DNA of 53,579 nucleotides from Armatimonadota bacterium. GTDB lineage: Bacteria; Armatimonadota; UBA5829. The notes beneath the pieces are model-generated. The model saw only the letters and a list, made by a program, of their open reading frames with translations, made no database searches and had not been told where the DNA came from. The translations under genes and the position numbers were made by a program. Below, in pieces: positions 45,731 to 53,579 of this stretch. Each line of letters begins with the position of its first letter. Positions within the stretch are counted from its first letter, which is position 1. Where the stretch lies: assembly GCA_029907315.1 (NCBI GenBank), contig JARYME010000005.1:1-53579 (forward strand). The letters run 5' to 3'.

Positions 45731-45759
45731 TTGACGCACTGAGCGCTCGATGCTATACT
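45731..45759 (+). promoter_or_regulatory. Promoter of accB
   Basis: TTGACG (45731-45736), 17 bases, TATACT (45754-45759) with TGC before the -10. It is followed by accB about 80 bases later. The preceding 108 bases, from the MBL stop, contain a weak hairpin (GGCT...AGCC near 45643-45655) and nothing else that I can support. Confidence 0.65.
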
Positions 45760-45838
45760 TACTCTTGCCGCGGGAATGTTGTTCCAGGAGGGCGGAGGTG
45801 GATCCGTCCTTCTGTTTTTGCATGTAGGTGATGAGCAC

Positions 45839-46342
45839 TTGGCAAAGCGAGACATAGATGTAGAGCAGATCGGCGAGCTACTGAAACTTGTTGAAGCCCA
45901 CGGGTTGGCTGAGCTGACCGTGGAAGAAGGAGACTTGGTTATCACGATCAAAGGATCCGCGCAGCTTGCCTCTCAACCTGTAGTCACTTCTTCGCCTGTC
46001 GTGGCAGTTCAGGTGCCGGATCCATCAGTGCCGGAATGTGCGCCGGCGGTTGCTGAACCTGTTGAGGAAAGACCGAGCGAACCTGAGCCTGATGGTAAGA
46101 TAGTAGACATTGTTGCCCCTCTAGTGGGCGTGTTCTATCGAGCTCCGGCACCGGATGCACCTCCGTTCGTCGAAGTTGGAGATCACATCGAGGTCGGTAC
46201 CGAAATCGGACTAATTGAGGCAATGAAGGTATTCAGTCCTATACCTAGCGATGTTGCAGGCGTAGTGGTTGCTATTCCCGCGGAAAACGGCAAACTCGTC
46301 CAAAAAGGAGAAACGCTGGTAAGAGTAAGGGTCGAGGAGTGA
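45839..46342 (+). CDS. accB: Biotin carboxyl carrier protein of acetyl-CoA carboxylase
   Basis: AccB carries the biotin arm of acetyl-CoA carboxylase, the first step of fatty acid synthesis. The TTG at 45839, preceded by AGGTGATG, gives 167 residues beginning with the usual DIDVEQIGELLKLVEAHGLA. A Pro/Val/Glu-rich linker follows (about 45-85), then the biotinyl domain with APLVGVFYRAPAPDAPPFVE and the biotin Lys130 in IEAMKVFSPIPSDVAG. Most homologues have Met after the Lys; this one has Val. An earlier start at 45776 cannot be excluded. accC does not follow; hom overlaps the end by four bases. Confidence 0.92.
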   Translation: MAKRDIDVEQIGELLKLVEAHGLAELTVEEGDLVITIKGSAQLASQPVVTSSPVVAVQVPDPSVPECAPAVAEPVEERPSEPEPDGKIVDIVAPLVGVFYRAPAPDAPPFVEVGDHIEVGTEIGLIEAMKVFSPIPSDVAGVVVAIPAENGKLVQKGETLVRVRVEE

Positions 46343-47625
46343 AGGACGTTATCAATATCGGAATCATAGGCTTTGGAACTGTTGGAGTGGGAGCAGTCAA
46401 ACTGCTATTGGAGAATGCCGATTCGATAGCGCGGAAGGTCGGATCGAGGCTTGTCATAAAACGCGTAGCCGATCTGGACATTGCCTCGCCTAGACCTGTA
46501 GCCGTCGATCCATCTCTGCTTACTACGAACGCGTATGATGTCCTTGACGACCCCGAAATCGACATAGTGGTCGAGGTTATTGGTGGTGTCAAACCAGCGG
46601 ACGATTATATCAAGCGCGCTCTTGAATCCGGTAAACACGTGGTTACCGCCAATAAAGAACTCATTGCCAAGGAAGGTTCGGAACTCCTGCCTCTTGCTTC
46701 TCGGCTGAAGCGGGATCTGATGTTCGAGGCGTCTGTTGGTGGGGGGATACCAATCATTCGACCGCTCAAAACGTGTTTGGCGGGGAACGAAATCCTAGAA
46801 GTCAAAGGCATAGTAAACGGCACTACCAATTATATCTTGACACAGATGAAGGACGAAGGAATCTCCTTCTCGGAAGCGTTGCGTCAGGCTCAAGAACGAG
46901 GCTACGCTGAAGCTGATCCGTCCAGTGACGTCGACGGCCATGATGCTGCCTATAAGATAGCCATCCTCGCGTCCATTGCGTTTACTAGCAGGGCGGACGT
47001 TGCGGCCGTTTACCGGGAAGGGATAAGAGAAATATCCGCTGAGGACTTGAGGTATGCAGACCAGCTCGGGTTCGCGGTCAAACTTCTTGCAATTGCAAAG
47101 CGGTTGAATGAAGGGATGTCAGTCCGTGTGCACCCTGCATTTGTGCCAAAGTCCCATCCATTGGCTCACGTCAATGGAGTGTATAACGCAATCTTCGTGC
47201 GTGGTAACGCCGTTGGAGAGGTTATGTTCTTTGGTAGAGGTGCGGGCAGTGAAGCAGCTGGGAGTGCAGTTGTCGGCGACATAATCGACATTGCCCGCAA
47301 CATAAACACTGGCGCAACTGCGCGTGTTTCATGCACGTGCTTTGATAAACTGCCCATGCTAGGCATGGAAAATGTAAGCTGTCGGAACTACGTGAGAATA
47401 ATTGCTGAAGACAAACCCAGAGTACTTGCCGCAATTGCGGCAGAGTTTGCGAACTACGAGGTGTCGATACAATCCGTGTTGCAGCGGATGCTTCCAGATT
47501 CGTGTGCTGAAATTGTGTGGCTTACACATGAGGCGCCGGAACCGAGTATGAAAGCAGCTCTCGACGCGATCAGACGTTTACCGGTCGTGAAGCACATCGG
47601 CAGCAGAATCAGAGTGGAAGACTGA
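46339..47625 (+). CDS. hom: Homoserine dehydrogenase
   Basis: Hom reduces aspartate semialdehyde to homoserine, the branch point to threonine and methionine. The 428-residue protein starts at GTG (46339; overlap GTGA with accB). The NAD(P) motif is IGIIGFGTVGVGAVKLL, followed by KHVVTANKELIAKEGSEL and GGGIPIIRPLK, then the signature GYAEADPSSDVDGHDAAYK. A C-terminal ACT domain (from about residue 350) suggests feedback control by threonine. thrC follows after 70 bases. Confidence 0.96.
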   Translation: MKDVINIGIIGFGTVGVGAVKLLLENADSIARKVGSRLVIKRVADLDIASPRPVAVDPSLLTTNAYDVLDDPEIDIVVEVIGGVKPADDYIKRALESGKHVVTANKELIAKEGSELLPLASRLKRDLMFEASVGGGIPIIRPLKTCLAGNEILEVKGIVNGTTNYILTQMKDEGISFSEALRQAQERGYAEADPSSDVDGHDAAYKIAILASIAFTSRADVAAVYREGIREISAEDLRYADQLGFAVKLLAIAKRLNEGMSVRVHPAFVPKSHPLAHVNGVYNAIFVRGNAVGEVMFFGRGAGSEAAGSAVVGDIIDIARNINTGATARVSCTCFDKLPMLGMENVSCRNYVRIIAEDKPRVLAAIAAEFANYEVSIQSVLQRMLPDSCAEIVWLTHEAPEPSMKAALDAIRRLPVVKHIGSRIRVED

Positions 47626-47695
47626 GCAGACTGAGTATCGACCTGGTAGCAGCGTTTGTTCAGCCGAACATAAAGGAAGAGGAACTGGAAAGCTG

Positions 47696-48769
47696 ATGAG
47701 TCCGCAGTCGTTCAAGAGGATTCCCCTAATCGAGAGGTATCGCGAGTTTTTGCCCGTTACCGACCGCACCCCCATAATTTCGCTTTCTGAAGGCTACACA
47801 CCGTTAATTAAAGCGGATAGGCTTGCATCCATGCTTGGCGGTGAGCTCACGATTTATCTCAAGTTTGAGGGTATGAATCCTACGGGTAGTTTCAAAGATC
47901 GCGGGATGACTATGGCAATTTCCAAAGCAGTGGAAGCAGGAAGTAGAGCTACGATCTGCGCTTCTACGGGAAACACTGCTGCGTCCGCTGCTGCCTATTC
48001 GGCACGGGCAGGATTGGTATGCGCAGTCATACTCCCTAGGGGAGCAGTGGCAATCGGCAAAGTGTCTCAATCACTGATTCACGGCGCCAAGGTACTTGCG
48101 ATAGACGGCAACTTCGACGACGCGCTTAGGATAACACGCGAAATCTCAGAAGCCTATCCGATTACTTTGGTGAACTCGCTCAATCCCTACAGGATAGAGG
48201 GCCAGAAGACTGGCGCCTTCGAGATATGCGACGAGCTCGGACACGCCCCGACATACCATGCAATCCCAGTGGGGAACGCGGGGAACATAACAGCCTATTG
48301 GGCAGGTTACAAAGCATACTACGATGCCGGTAAGATCGAAACTTTGCCCATCATGTTGGGCTTTCAAGCTGCCAAATCTGCTCCAATAGTGGACGGTCAT
48401 CCTATTGAGAATCCTGAAACCATAGCAACCGCCATACGCATCGGCAATCCGGCCAGCTGGAAACAGGCGGTGGCAGCGCGCGACGAATCGGGCGGCATTA
48501 TTGACAAAGTCACCGACGAAGAGATAACCGACGCGCAGAAGCTGCTCGCCTCGGTGGAGGGCATCTTCTGTGAGCCGGCGTCGGCGGCATCCGTCGCCGG
48601 GGTAATAAAAAAGGCGAAGGAAGGATTCTTCCGCGGCAAGTGCGACATCGTTTGCGTGCTGACAGGCCACGGCCTGAAGGATCCGGACCGAGCGATTAAG
48701 ATAGCGCCGCCGATTATCGAACTGCCGGCCGACACAAAAGCGGTTGCGAAGGAGATGAAACTGGTATGA
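47696..48769 (+). CDS. thrC: Threonine synthase
   Basis: ThrC turns O-phosphohomoserine into threonine using PLP. The 357-residue protein is of the compact type found in Bacillus and many others. The PLP Lys67 lies in GMNPTGSFKDRGMTMAI, the substrate-binding STGNTAASAAAY follows, and the C-terminal VCVLTGHGLKDPDRAI is typical. The ATG is at 47696. It overlaps purC by four bases (ATGA). No standard thrB (GHMP kinase) lies nearby, though threonine synthase needs phosphohomoserine. Confidence 0.95.
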   Translation: MSPQSFKRIPLIERYREFLPVTDRTPIISLSEGYTPLIKADRLASMLGGELTIYLKFEGMNPTGSFKDRGMTMAISKAVEAGSRATICASTGNTAASAAAYSARAGLVCAVILPRGAVAIGKVSQSLIHGAKVLAIDGNFDDALRITREISEAYPITLVNSLNPYRIEGQKTGAFEICDELGHAPTYHAIPVGNAGNITAYWAGYKAYYDAGKIETLPIMLGFQAAKSAPIVDGHPIENPETIATAIRIGNPASWKQAVAARDESGGIIDKVTDEEITDAQKLLASVEGIFCEPASAASVAGVIKKAKEGFFRGKCDIVCVLTGHGLKDPDRAIKIAPPIIELPADTKAVAKEMKLV

Positions 48770-49701
48770 TCGTGACCACGACGGACATCAAAGGCCTGCC
48801 CAAGTTCGTAACTGGCAAAGTGAGAGACGTTTACGATCTGGAAGACGAACTGCTTATCGTGGCGACAGACCGCATCTCCGCTTTCGATGTGGTTCTGCCG
48901 ACGCCTATTCCAGACAAGGGAAAAGTTCTGACGCAGATGTCGCTTTTCTGGTTCGATCTCACCAAAGATATTGTTGACAACCATCTGGTTACTGCCGACA
49001 CAGACGAGATCCTTGATCGCATCGGCAAAGCCGGTGTAGAGAGCCCAGAGCAGTACAGGGAGTTATTGGACGGGCGCTCTATGCTTGTCGTCAAGACAAA
49101 GCCCATCCCGATAGAGTGCGTTGTGAGAGGATACCTAGCAGGATCGGCGTGGAAGGAATACTCTGCTCTACGGGCGGCGTCTGGAAGCAGTGGAACCGTC
49201 GTTCTCCACGGAGTTGAACTGCCGGCGGATATGGTCGAGTGTCAAAAAATGCCTCGCCCTGTGTTTACACCGGCAACCAAGGAGACCACTGGACATGATG
49301 TCAACATCAGTGCTCAGGAGGCGCGGCAGATCGTCGGAGAGGAAATCGGCAGGCAACTGGAGGTTCTTAGCCTCGCGTTGTATAATCGTGCTTCCGAATA
49401 CGCTGCTGAGCGCGGAATCATCATAAGCGACACCAAGTTCGAATTTGGGCAACTAAACGATCATCTCATCTTGATAGACGAGGTCTTGACGCCTGACTCG
49501 TCAAGGTTTTGGGACGCAAAGTTATACACGCCAGGACGCAGCCAGCCCAGCTTCGACAAACAGTTCGTCAGGGATTATCTGTTGAGTCTTGATTGGGATC
49601 GCACTTACCCTGGTCCGGAGCTGCCGGAAGACATTGTGGCAAAGACGGCGGAGAAGTACCGCGAGGCATATCAAAGATTGGTAGGCAAGCCGTTGGTTTA
49701 G
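48766..49701 (+). CDS. purC: SAICAR synthetase
   Basis: PurC joins aspartate to CAIR in purine synthesis. The 311-residue protein, of the longer yeast-like type, shows GKVRDVYDLEDELLIVATDR, then FDVVLPTPIPDKGKVLTQMS, VKTKPIPIECVVRGYLAGSA, RPVFTPATKETTGHDVNIS and LIDEVLTPDSSRFWD. It overlaps thrC by four bases although the two pathways differ; both use aspartate or its products. A 165-base gap follows, in which I find no promoter that I trust. Confidence 0.95.
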   Translation: MIVTTTDIKGLPKFVTGKVRDVYDLEDELLIVATDRISAFDVVLPTPIPDKGKVLTQMSLFWFDLTKDIVDNHLVTADTDEILDRIGKAGVESPEQYRELLDGRSMLVVKTKPIPIECVVRGYLAGSAWKEYSALRAASGSSGTVVLHGVELPADMVECQKMPRPVFTPATKETTGHDVNISAQEARQIVGEEIGRQLEVLSLALYNRASEYAAERGIIISDTKFEFGQLNDHLILIDEVLTPDSSRFWDAKLYTPGRSQPSFDKQFVRDYLLSLDWDRTYPGPELPEDIVAKTAEKYREAYQRLVGKPLV

Positions 49702-49866
49702 TCGGGATAGATTCTACGGCAGCGCTTCGGTTAGAAATACTAAGCGTTTTGAAGCTGTGTAGCGTCGTGTGTGATTTGGTTGTGATGCGGGTCAGATCTC
49801 GGCAAGCTCGAGCTCCTGCTGCCGCCACATACTATGGGCGTGAATTAGTTTGGGTGTTTGGAGGCG

Positions 49867-51060
49867 ATGAAGTACCTATTAGTTGTGTTCGACGGGATGG
49901 CTGACGAACCGCTGGATGAGCTCGACGGCAAAACCCCAATGCAAGTTGCGAAGAAGCCCTATATGGACGATTTGGCATCTAGAAGCCTTGTCGGAACAGC
50001 AGTTACGACTCCTGAGGGCATGGCACCAGGCAGCGATATAACCAACATGGCGATATTGGGATACGATCCTCGAGATTACTACACAGGTAGAGGTGCCATC
50101 GAGGCTGCAAGCCTGGACATACCACTTGAGAGATCCGACATCGTGTTCCGAGCAAATCTTATCTCCACTGACGGCGAGCGGATGCTGGACTCAACCGGTG
50201 GTCACATCTCAACGGAGGAGGCACGTGAACTTATCATTCTTATCGACGAGAAACTGCGCACAAACGTCATTCGGTTCTATCCCGGAGTAAGCTACCGGCA
50301 CATAATGGTGTGGCATAAAGGGCCACGAGAGATTCAGTGCACAGCACCTTACAAGTTCCAGGATCAACCCTTTAAACACTACTATCCGGTAGGGGATGGC
50401 GCAGATAAGTTGATCAGGTTAATGGAAGATTCTTACGAAATCTTAGACTGCCACCCGATAAACCGCCGACGGAGAGAAGAGGGACTTCTGCCCGCCAATA
50501 TGATTTGGTTCTGGGGAGAAAGCACAGCCCCGCAAATGCCGAGCTTCTTTCAACGATTTGGTAAGATCGGTGCGGTGGTTGCCGCTGTCGATCTGATACG
50601 CGGTTTGGGGAAGTTGGTCGGTTTGAAAGTCATCGACGTACCCGGTGCAACTGGTTATGTAGACACAAACTATCTTGGCAAAGGGCAGTATGCGGTTCGT
50701 GCCCTTGACAGCTATGACTTCGTATGGGTGCATGTCGAGGCACCTGATGAAGCAGGGCACGAGAAAAACATCGACAAGAAGATCGAGGCTATACAAGAAT
50801 GTGATCAAAAGGTCCTGGGAACTATCTTGGACGGTATCAAAAAACGCGGCTATGACGTAAGAATACTCCTTATGCCGGATCATAGAACGCCGATTTCTTC
50901 TGGTTCTCATTCGGAGGGACCTGTCCCATTCCTGCTCTTTGATTCGACGAAGCCGGAGAGAAACCACATTCCCTTCGATGAACGCGCAGTAGAAGATGCA
51001 AAAGTGCGAGTCGACTACGCTCCCGAGCTGATGGATATGCTCTTCCGGACAGAAGAGTAG
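49867..51060 (+). CDS. ApgM-family phosphotransferase (phosphoglycerate mutase or homoserine kinase analogue)
   Basis: A 397-residue member of the archaeal-type cofactor-independent phosphoglycerate mutase family, alkaline phosphatase superfamily. Metal-binding and catalytic parts are visible: Asp in LLVVFDGMADEPL, the Ser in APGSDITNMAILGYDP, GRGAIEAASL, then VHVEAPDEAGHEKNIDKKIE and LLMPDHRTPISSGSHSEGPV. It starts at ATG 49867 or a TTG three codons earlier; GGAGG is only two bases before the ATG. Some members near hom and thrC have been proposed as stand-ins for homoserine kinase. Both are close here and thrB is absent, so that role is possible. Confidence 0.8.
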   Translation: MKYLLVVFDGMADEPLDELDGKTPMQVAKKPYMDDLASRSLVGTAVTTPEGMAPGSDITNMAILGYDPRDYYTGRGAIEAASLDIPLERSDIVFRANLISTDGERMLDSTGGHISTEEARELIILIDEKLRTNVIRFYPGVSYRHIMVWHKGPREIQCTAPYKFQDQPFKHYYPVGDGADKLIRLMEDSYEILDCHPINRRRREEGLLPANMIWFWGESTAPQMPSFFQRFGKIGAVVAAVDLIRGLGKLVGLKVIDVPGATGYVDTNYLGKGQYAVRALDSYDFVWVHVEAPDEAGHEKNIDKKIEAIQECDQKVLGTILDGIKKRGYDVRILLMPDHRTPISSGSHSEGPVPFLLFDSTKPERNHIPFDERAVEDAKVRVDYAPELMDMLFRTEE

Positions 51061-51064
51061 TCAG

Positions 51065-52444
51065 ATGGACTGCCTACCTAACGTTCTCAGAGCTGTGCCT
51101 CAGTATCATATGTTCTCCCCTGGCGACCGCGTGCTTGTTGCAGTCTCAGGTGGTCCGGATTCTGTTGCAATGCTGCATGCGCTACACGCCTCCGCAGAAA
51201 AACTGGGTATTGCACTTTGTGTGGCTCACTTCAACCATTGCTTGCGAGGATCCGAATCAGATCAAGACGAGCGGTTTGTTGCTGAGCTTGCAGAGACTCT
51301 CAGCTTGCCTTGCAGGATCGGTCGGGGTGATGTAGGAGGTTATCGGAAGGAAACCGGGCTGGGCGAAGAGGAAGCAGCTCGAGAACTACGGTATAAGTTT
51401 TTACACAATTGCTTATCAGAGTTGCACTGTAACAAACTCGCTGTCGGACACACAGCTGATGATCGCGCAGAGACGGTTCTGCTGAACATACTGCGTGGAA
51501 CAGGACTTGAGGGTCTGGCTTCTATGCGCGCAGTATCGAGTTACACAGTGAGACCGCTGATTGAAACGTGGCGAACCGAGGTCATCGATTACCTACACGC
51601 GAACGGCATCGCGTACAGAATCGACAGTTCGAATCTCGACGTCTCATACTTGCGAAATCGCATCAGGCTGCAGCTTTTGCCACTACTGGAGCAGGATTAC
51701 AACCCTCAGGTGAAAGCCGCGTTGCTTCGTCTTGGCAAGCTTTCCGAGCGAGACCATGATGCTTTGAGTCAGCTCGCCTCACAGGTTGCTGTCGCTGTTG
51801 AGTGCGGATCGGTACTTGATGCGCGGCTCGTGTCAGGGCTTTTGCCGGCAGTAGCCGCAGAGCTTATTCGAGAGGAGATACAAAGAGTCAGGGGCAATCT
51901 GGCAGATATAACCTACGAGCACATAGATCGCATCGTGACAGCCGTTCTGAGCGGCGAGGACTTTGCGATGGAACTACCTGGGGGTAGCATTGTTGTGGAG
52001 AAGCGCGGCACTGAGTTACGCGTCGTTCCTTGCGAAACCTCAAAACAGCAGGTCGAACCATTCGAAATAGAACTTTCCGTACCCGGGCTTACACATATCC
52101 CGACCTTGGGCGTGAGCATAGATGCGCAAGTGCTTGAAAAAGTTCGGGTCTTGCAAGTGAAGCCTACCGTGGCTCTGCTTGATGCGGAAAAGATTAGCGG
52201 TAAGCTGCGTGTTCGAAATCCTAGACCTGGGGATCGGATACGGCCGTTTGGGATGCAGGGGAGAAAAAAGCTTCAAGACGTTTTTGTCGACAAAAAGATT
52301 CCGCCTTCTGAGCGCCGCAGAGCTGCTGTGGTTGTCGATGACGAGAAGGTGCTATGGGTGGTGGGCGTCACGGCGTCTGAAGAAGCAAGGATCACAGAGC
52401 ACACTAGCTGCATTATACGCTTGGTTGCAGTGCCTGATCAATGA
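51065..52444 (+). CDS. tilS: tRNA(Ile)-lysidine synthetase
   Basis: TilS adds lysine to C34 of the tRNA that reads AUA. The 459-residue protein has the PP-loop RVLVAVSGGPDSVAML (Ser28 to Ser33), then VAHFNHCLRGSESDQDERFV, KLAVGHTADDRAETVLLNIL and GTGLEGLASM. A middle helical region and a C-terminal domain (RNPRPGDRIRPFGMQGRKKL, then VFVDKKIPPSERR) complete the long form of the enzyme. It begins four bases after the preceding stop. Its 3' end overlaps the converging Fe-S gene by 32 bases. Confidence 0.95.
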   Translation: MDCLPNVLRAVPQYHMFSPGDRVLVAVSGGPDSVAMLHALHASAEKLGIALCVAHFNHCLRGSESDQDERFVAELAETLSLPCRIGRGDVGGYRKETGLGEEEAARELRYKFLHNCLSELHCNKLAVGHTADDRAETVLLNILRGTGLEGLASMRAVSSYTVRPLIETWRTEVIDYLHANGIAYRIDSSNLDVSYLRNRIRLQLLPLLEQDYNPQVKAALLRLGKLSERDHDALSQLASQVAVAVECGSVLDARLVSGLLPAVAAELIREEIQRVRGNLADITYEHIDRIVTAVLSGEDFAMELPGGSIVVEKRGTELRVVPCETSKQQVEPFEIELSVPGLTHIPTLGVSIDAQVLEKVRVLQVKPTVALLDAEKISGKLRVRNPRPGDRIRPFGMQGRKKLQDVFVDKKIPPSERRRAAVVVDDEKVLWVVGVTASEEARITEHTSCIIRLVAVPDQ

Positions 52445-53579
52445 TCTCTGCCGTGTGCACGGCTTTTTGACTCATACCGCGGTGGACGAAAGAATCCCGA
52501 AGCTGCATTATACACGCAGGACAACCGGCGGCAGCGATTTGTGCTCCGGATTCTGAGATACACTGCAATTTGACCGCAGCTACTTCCTGTGACAGGTCCG
52601 GATGAAATAGACTAAACGTACCCCCTCCGCCACAGCACCTGTCCGCTTGTTTCATTTCTACAAACCGATCACCGAGTGCGGCGGCGAGAAGATGCCGGGG
52701 TTCCGTGTATACGCTCATACCTCGGCGCAGGTGACACGAATCGTGGTATGTTACGGCCTCTGGGGTTTCGAGGCGCACTATCATTCGTTCGTTCACATAC
52801 CGCGCCACTAACTCAGTGATGTCCATGACTTTCGATGCTATCTTGTCGGCGTCTTCTACACCCAATGTGTTGGCCCATTCGTGTTTAATAGTCAGGCCGC
52901 ACGAACCGCAAGATGTAACGACCGCCTCCACATCGGCTTCAAGCATAATGCGAACATTTCTGCTTGCCAGAACGCGAGCCATTTCCAAGTCCCCAGAGTT
53001 GAAGACCGGTGTCGAGCAGCATACCAGGTTGTGTGGAATCAGAACCTCAGCGCCCAGCTTTCTCAGAATGCTTACCACGGCAAGTCCCATTTCCGGGTAT
53101 AAGAAGTTTATTGCACATCCTGGAAAGTAGAGGACTTTGATCTTGGTTTCGCCCAACGGGAGTATTCTTTCACGAAGGCGCGACATCAAGGTCCGGCGGC
53201 CGAGGATGGGCAAGTCTTTGTCGCGTCTGAGGCCCACAAGGGGAAGTAAATGTCTGAGCGGGTTATTCTGAAGCTCTATGGCACTGACTTGCTGGACTAT
53301 ACCAAAACCCTTGAGCACCCATGCCATAAGACGAGGTCTGCTCAACCCCACGCGGAACACCAGTCGCTTTATCGGGTGGATACCGTAACGCCTCGCATAG
53401 ACAGCTCGCATAGCAAGTGCGATCATATTCGGCTCGACTCCACTCGGGCATTCATAGGCGCAGGCTCGACAGTTAAGACACCGCTCCATTTGGTATCTGA
53501 CGCCTGAACTGGCCTGAAGCTCGCCGGCCATTACTGCCTTCGCAAGTCTTACTTTAGCGCGCGGTGAAGTAGTTTCGAC
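52413..53579 (-). CDS. (Fe-S) oxidoreductase subunit, GlcF/CCG-domain type, 5' end off the window
   Basis: An iron-sulfur electron-transfer subunit related to GlcF of glycolate oxidase. The frame is open to the window edge: before the ATG at 53531 it reads SPRAKVRLAKAV, as in GlcF-type proteins, so the true start and the first 4Fe-4S motif lie outside. Visible are the second motif ERCLNCRACAYECPSGVEPN and two cysteine-rich CCG domains: VLYFPGCAINFLYPEMG with LVCCSTPVFNSGD, and VTYHDSCHLRRGMSVYTEP with DRCCGGGGTFSLF. A GlcD-type FAD subunit would be expected upstream, outside the window. The last 32 bases overlap tilS on the other strand. Confidence 0.87.
   Translation of the reverse strand, partial: VETTSPRAKVRLAKAVMAGELQASSGVRYQMERCLNCRACAYECPSGVEPNMIALAMRAVYARRYGIHPIKRLVFRVGLSRPRLMAWVLKGFGIVQQVSAIELQNNPLRHLLPLVGLRRDKDLPILGRRTLMSRLRERILPLGETKIKVLYFPGCAINFLYPEMGLAVVSILRKLGAEVLIPHNLVCCSTPVFNSGDLEMARVLASRNVRIMLEADVEAVVTSCGSCGLTIKHEWANTLGVEDADKIASKVMDITELVARYVNERMIVRLETPEAVTYHDSCHLRRGMSVYTEPRHLLAAALGDRFVEMKQADRCCGGGGTFSLFHPDLSQEVAAVKLQCISESGAQIAAAGCPACIMQLRDSFVHRGMSQKAVHTAEIIDQALQPSV

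Overview
The window looks like a piece of chromosome from a deep-branching bacterium with an outer membrane. The evidence for two membranes is LptD and an LptF/LptG permease. It also carries traits common in the Terrabacteria: a SigH (Spo0H)-type sigma factor, a YacL-like PIN/TRAM membrane protein directly before ispD, AtpZ with AtpI, and fused SecDF. Armatimonadota or a similar lineage is my best guess, but this is inference; no rRNA gene is present. Gene density is high, most junctions overlap by 1 to 53 bases, and GTG or TTG starts are frequent. I see no CRISPR array, transposase, phage gene, rRNA or intact tRNA.

Layout. On the minus strand at the left, an LptF/G permease, lptD and a SigH-type sigma factor run in that order. 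Diverging from them is the ATP synthase operon atpZ-I-B-E-F-H-A-G-D-C, then a secreted transglutaminase-like protein, a short complex I cluster (nuoA-B-C-D only), a PIN/TRAM protein and a fused ispDF. A recognisable 6S RNA follows, abutting a class II photolyase. Next come two tandem paralogous secreted proteins (seven-motif beta-propeller, Fn3 and two OB-like domains), a minus-strand radical SAM protein and a solitary dnaN.

From 27 to 35 kb, a small TPR protein, a RACo-type corrinoid activator and a corrinoid protein stand without any methyltransferase. They are followed by two half-size EamA/SMR-type transporters and two large polytopic membrane proteins (YfhO and GT-C-like), probably a lipid-linked sugar module. 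folE and folB lie on the minus strand. A 620-base divergent gap then holds a candidate small RNA and a long secDF leader under a perfect consensus promoter. After this come recJ, relA/spoT, dtd, a TPR protein, an MBL hydrolase, accB, hom, thrC, purC, an ApgM-family gene and tilS. A (Fe-S) reductase subunit on the minus strand runs off the right edge.

Promoters recur with one shape: a TTG-type -35, exactly 17 bases, then an extended -10, often TGCTATACT. Coding assignments rest on protein motifs I recognise. RNA, promoter and leader calls rest on reading sequence and base pairing by eye.
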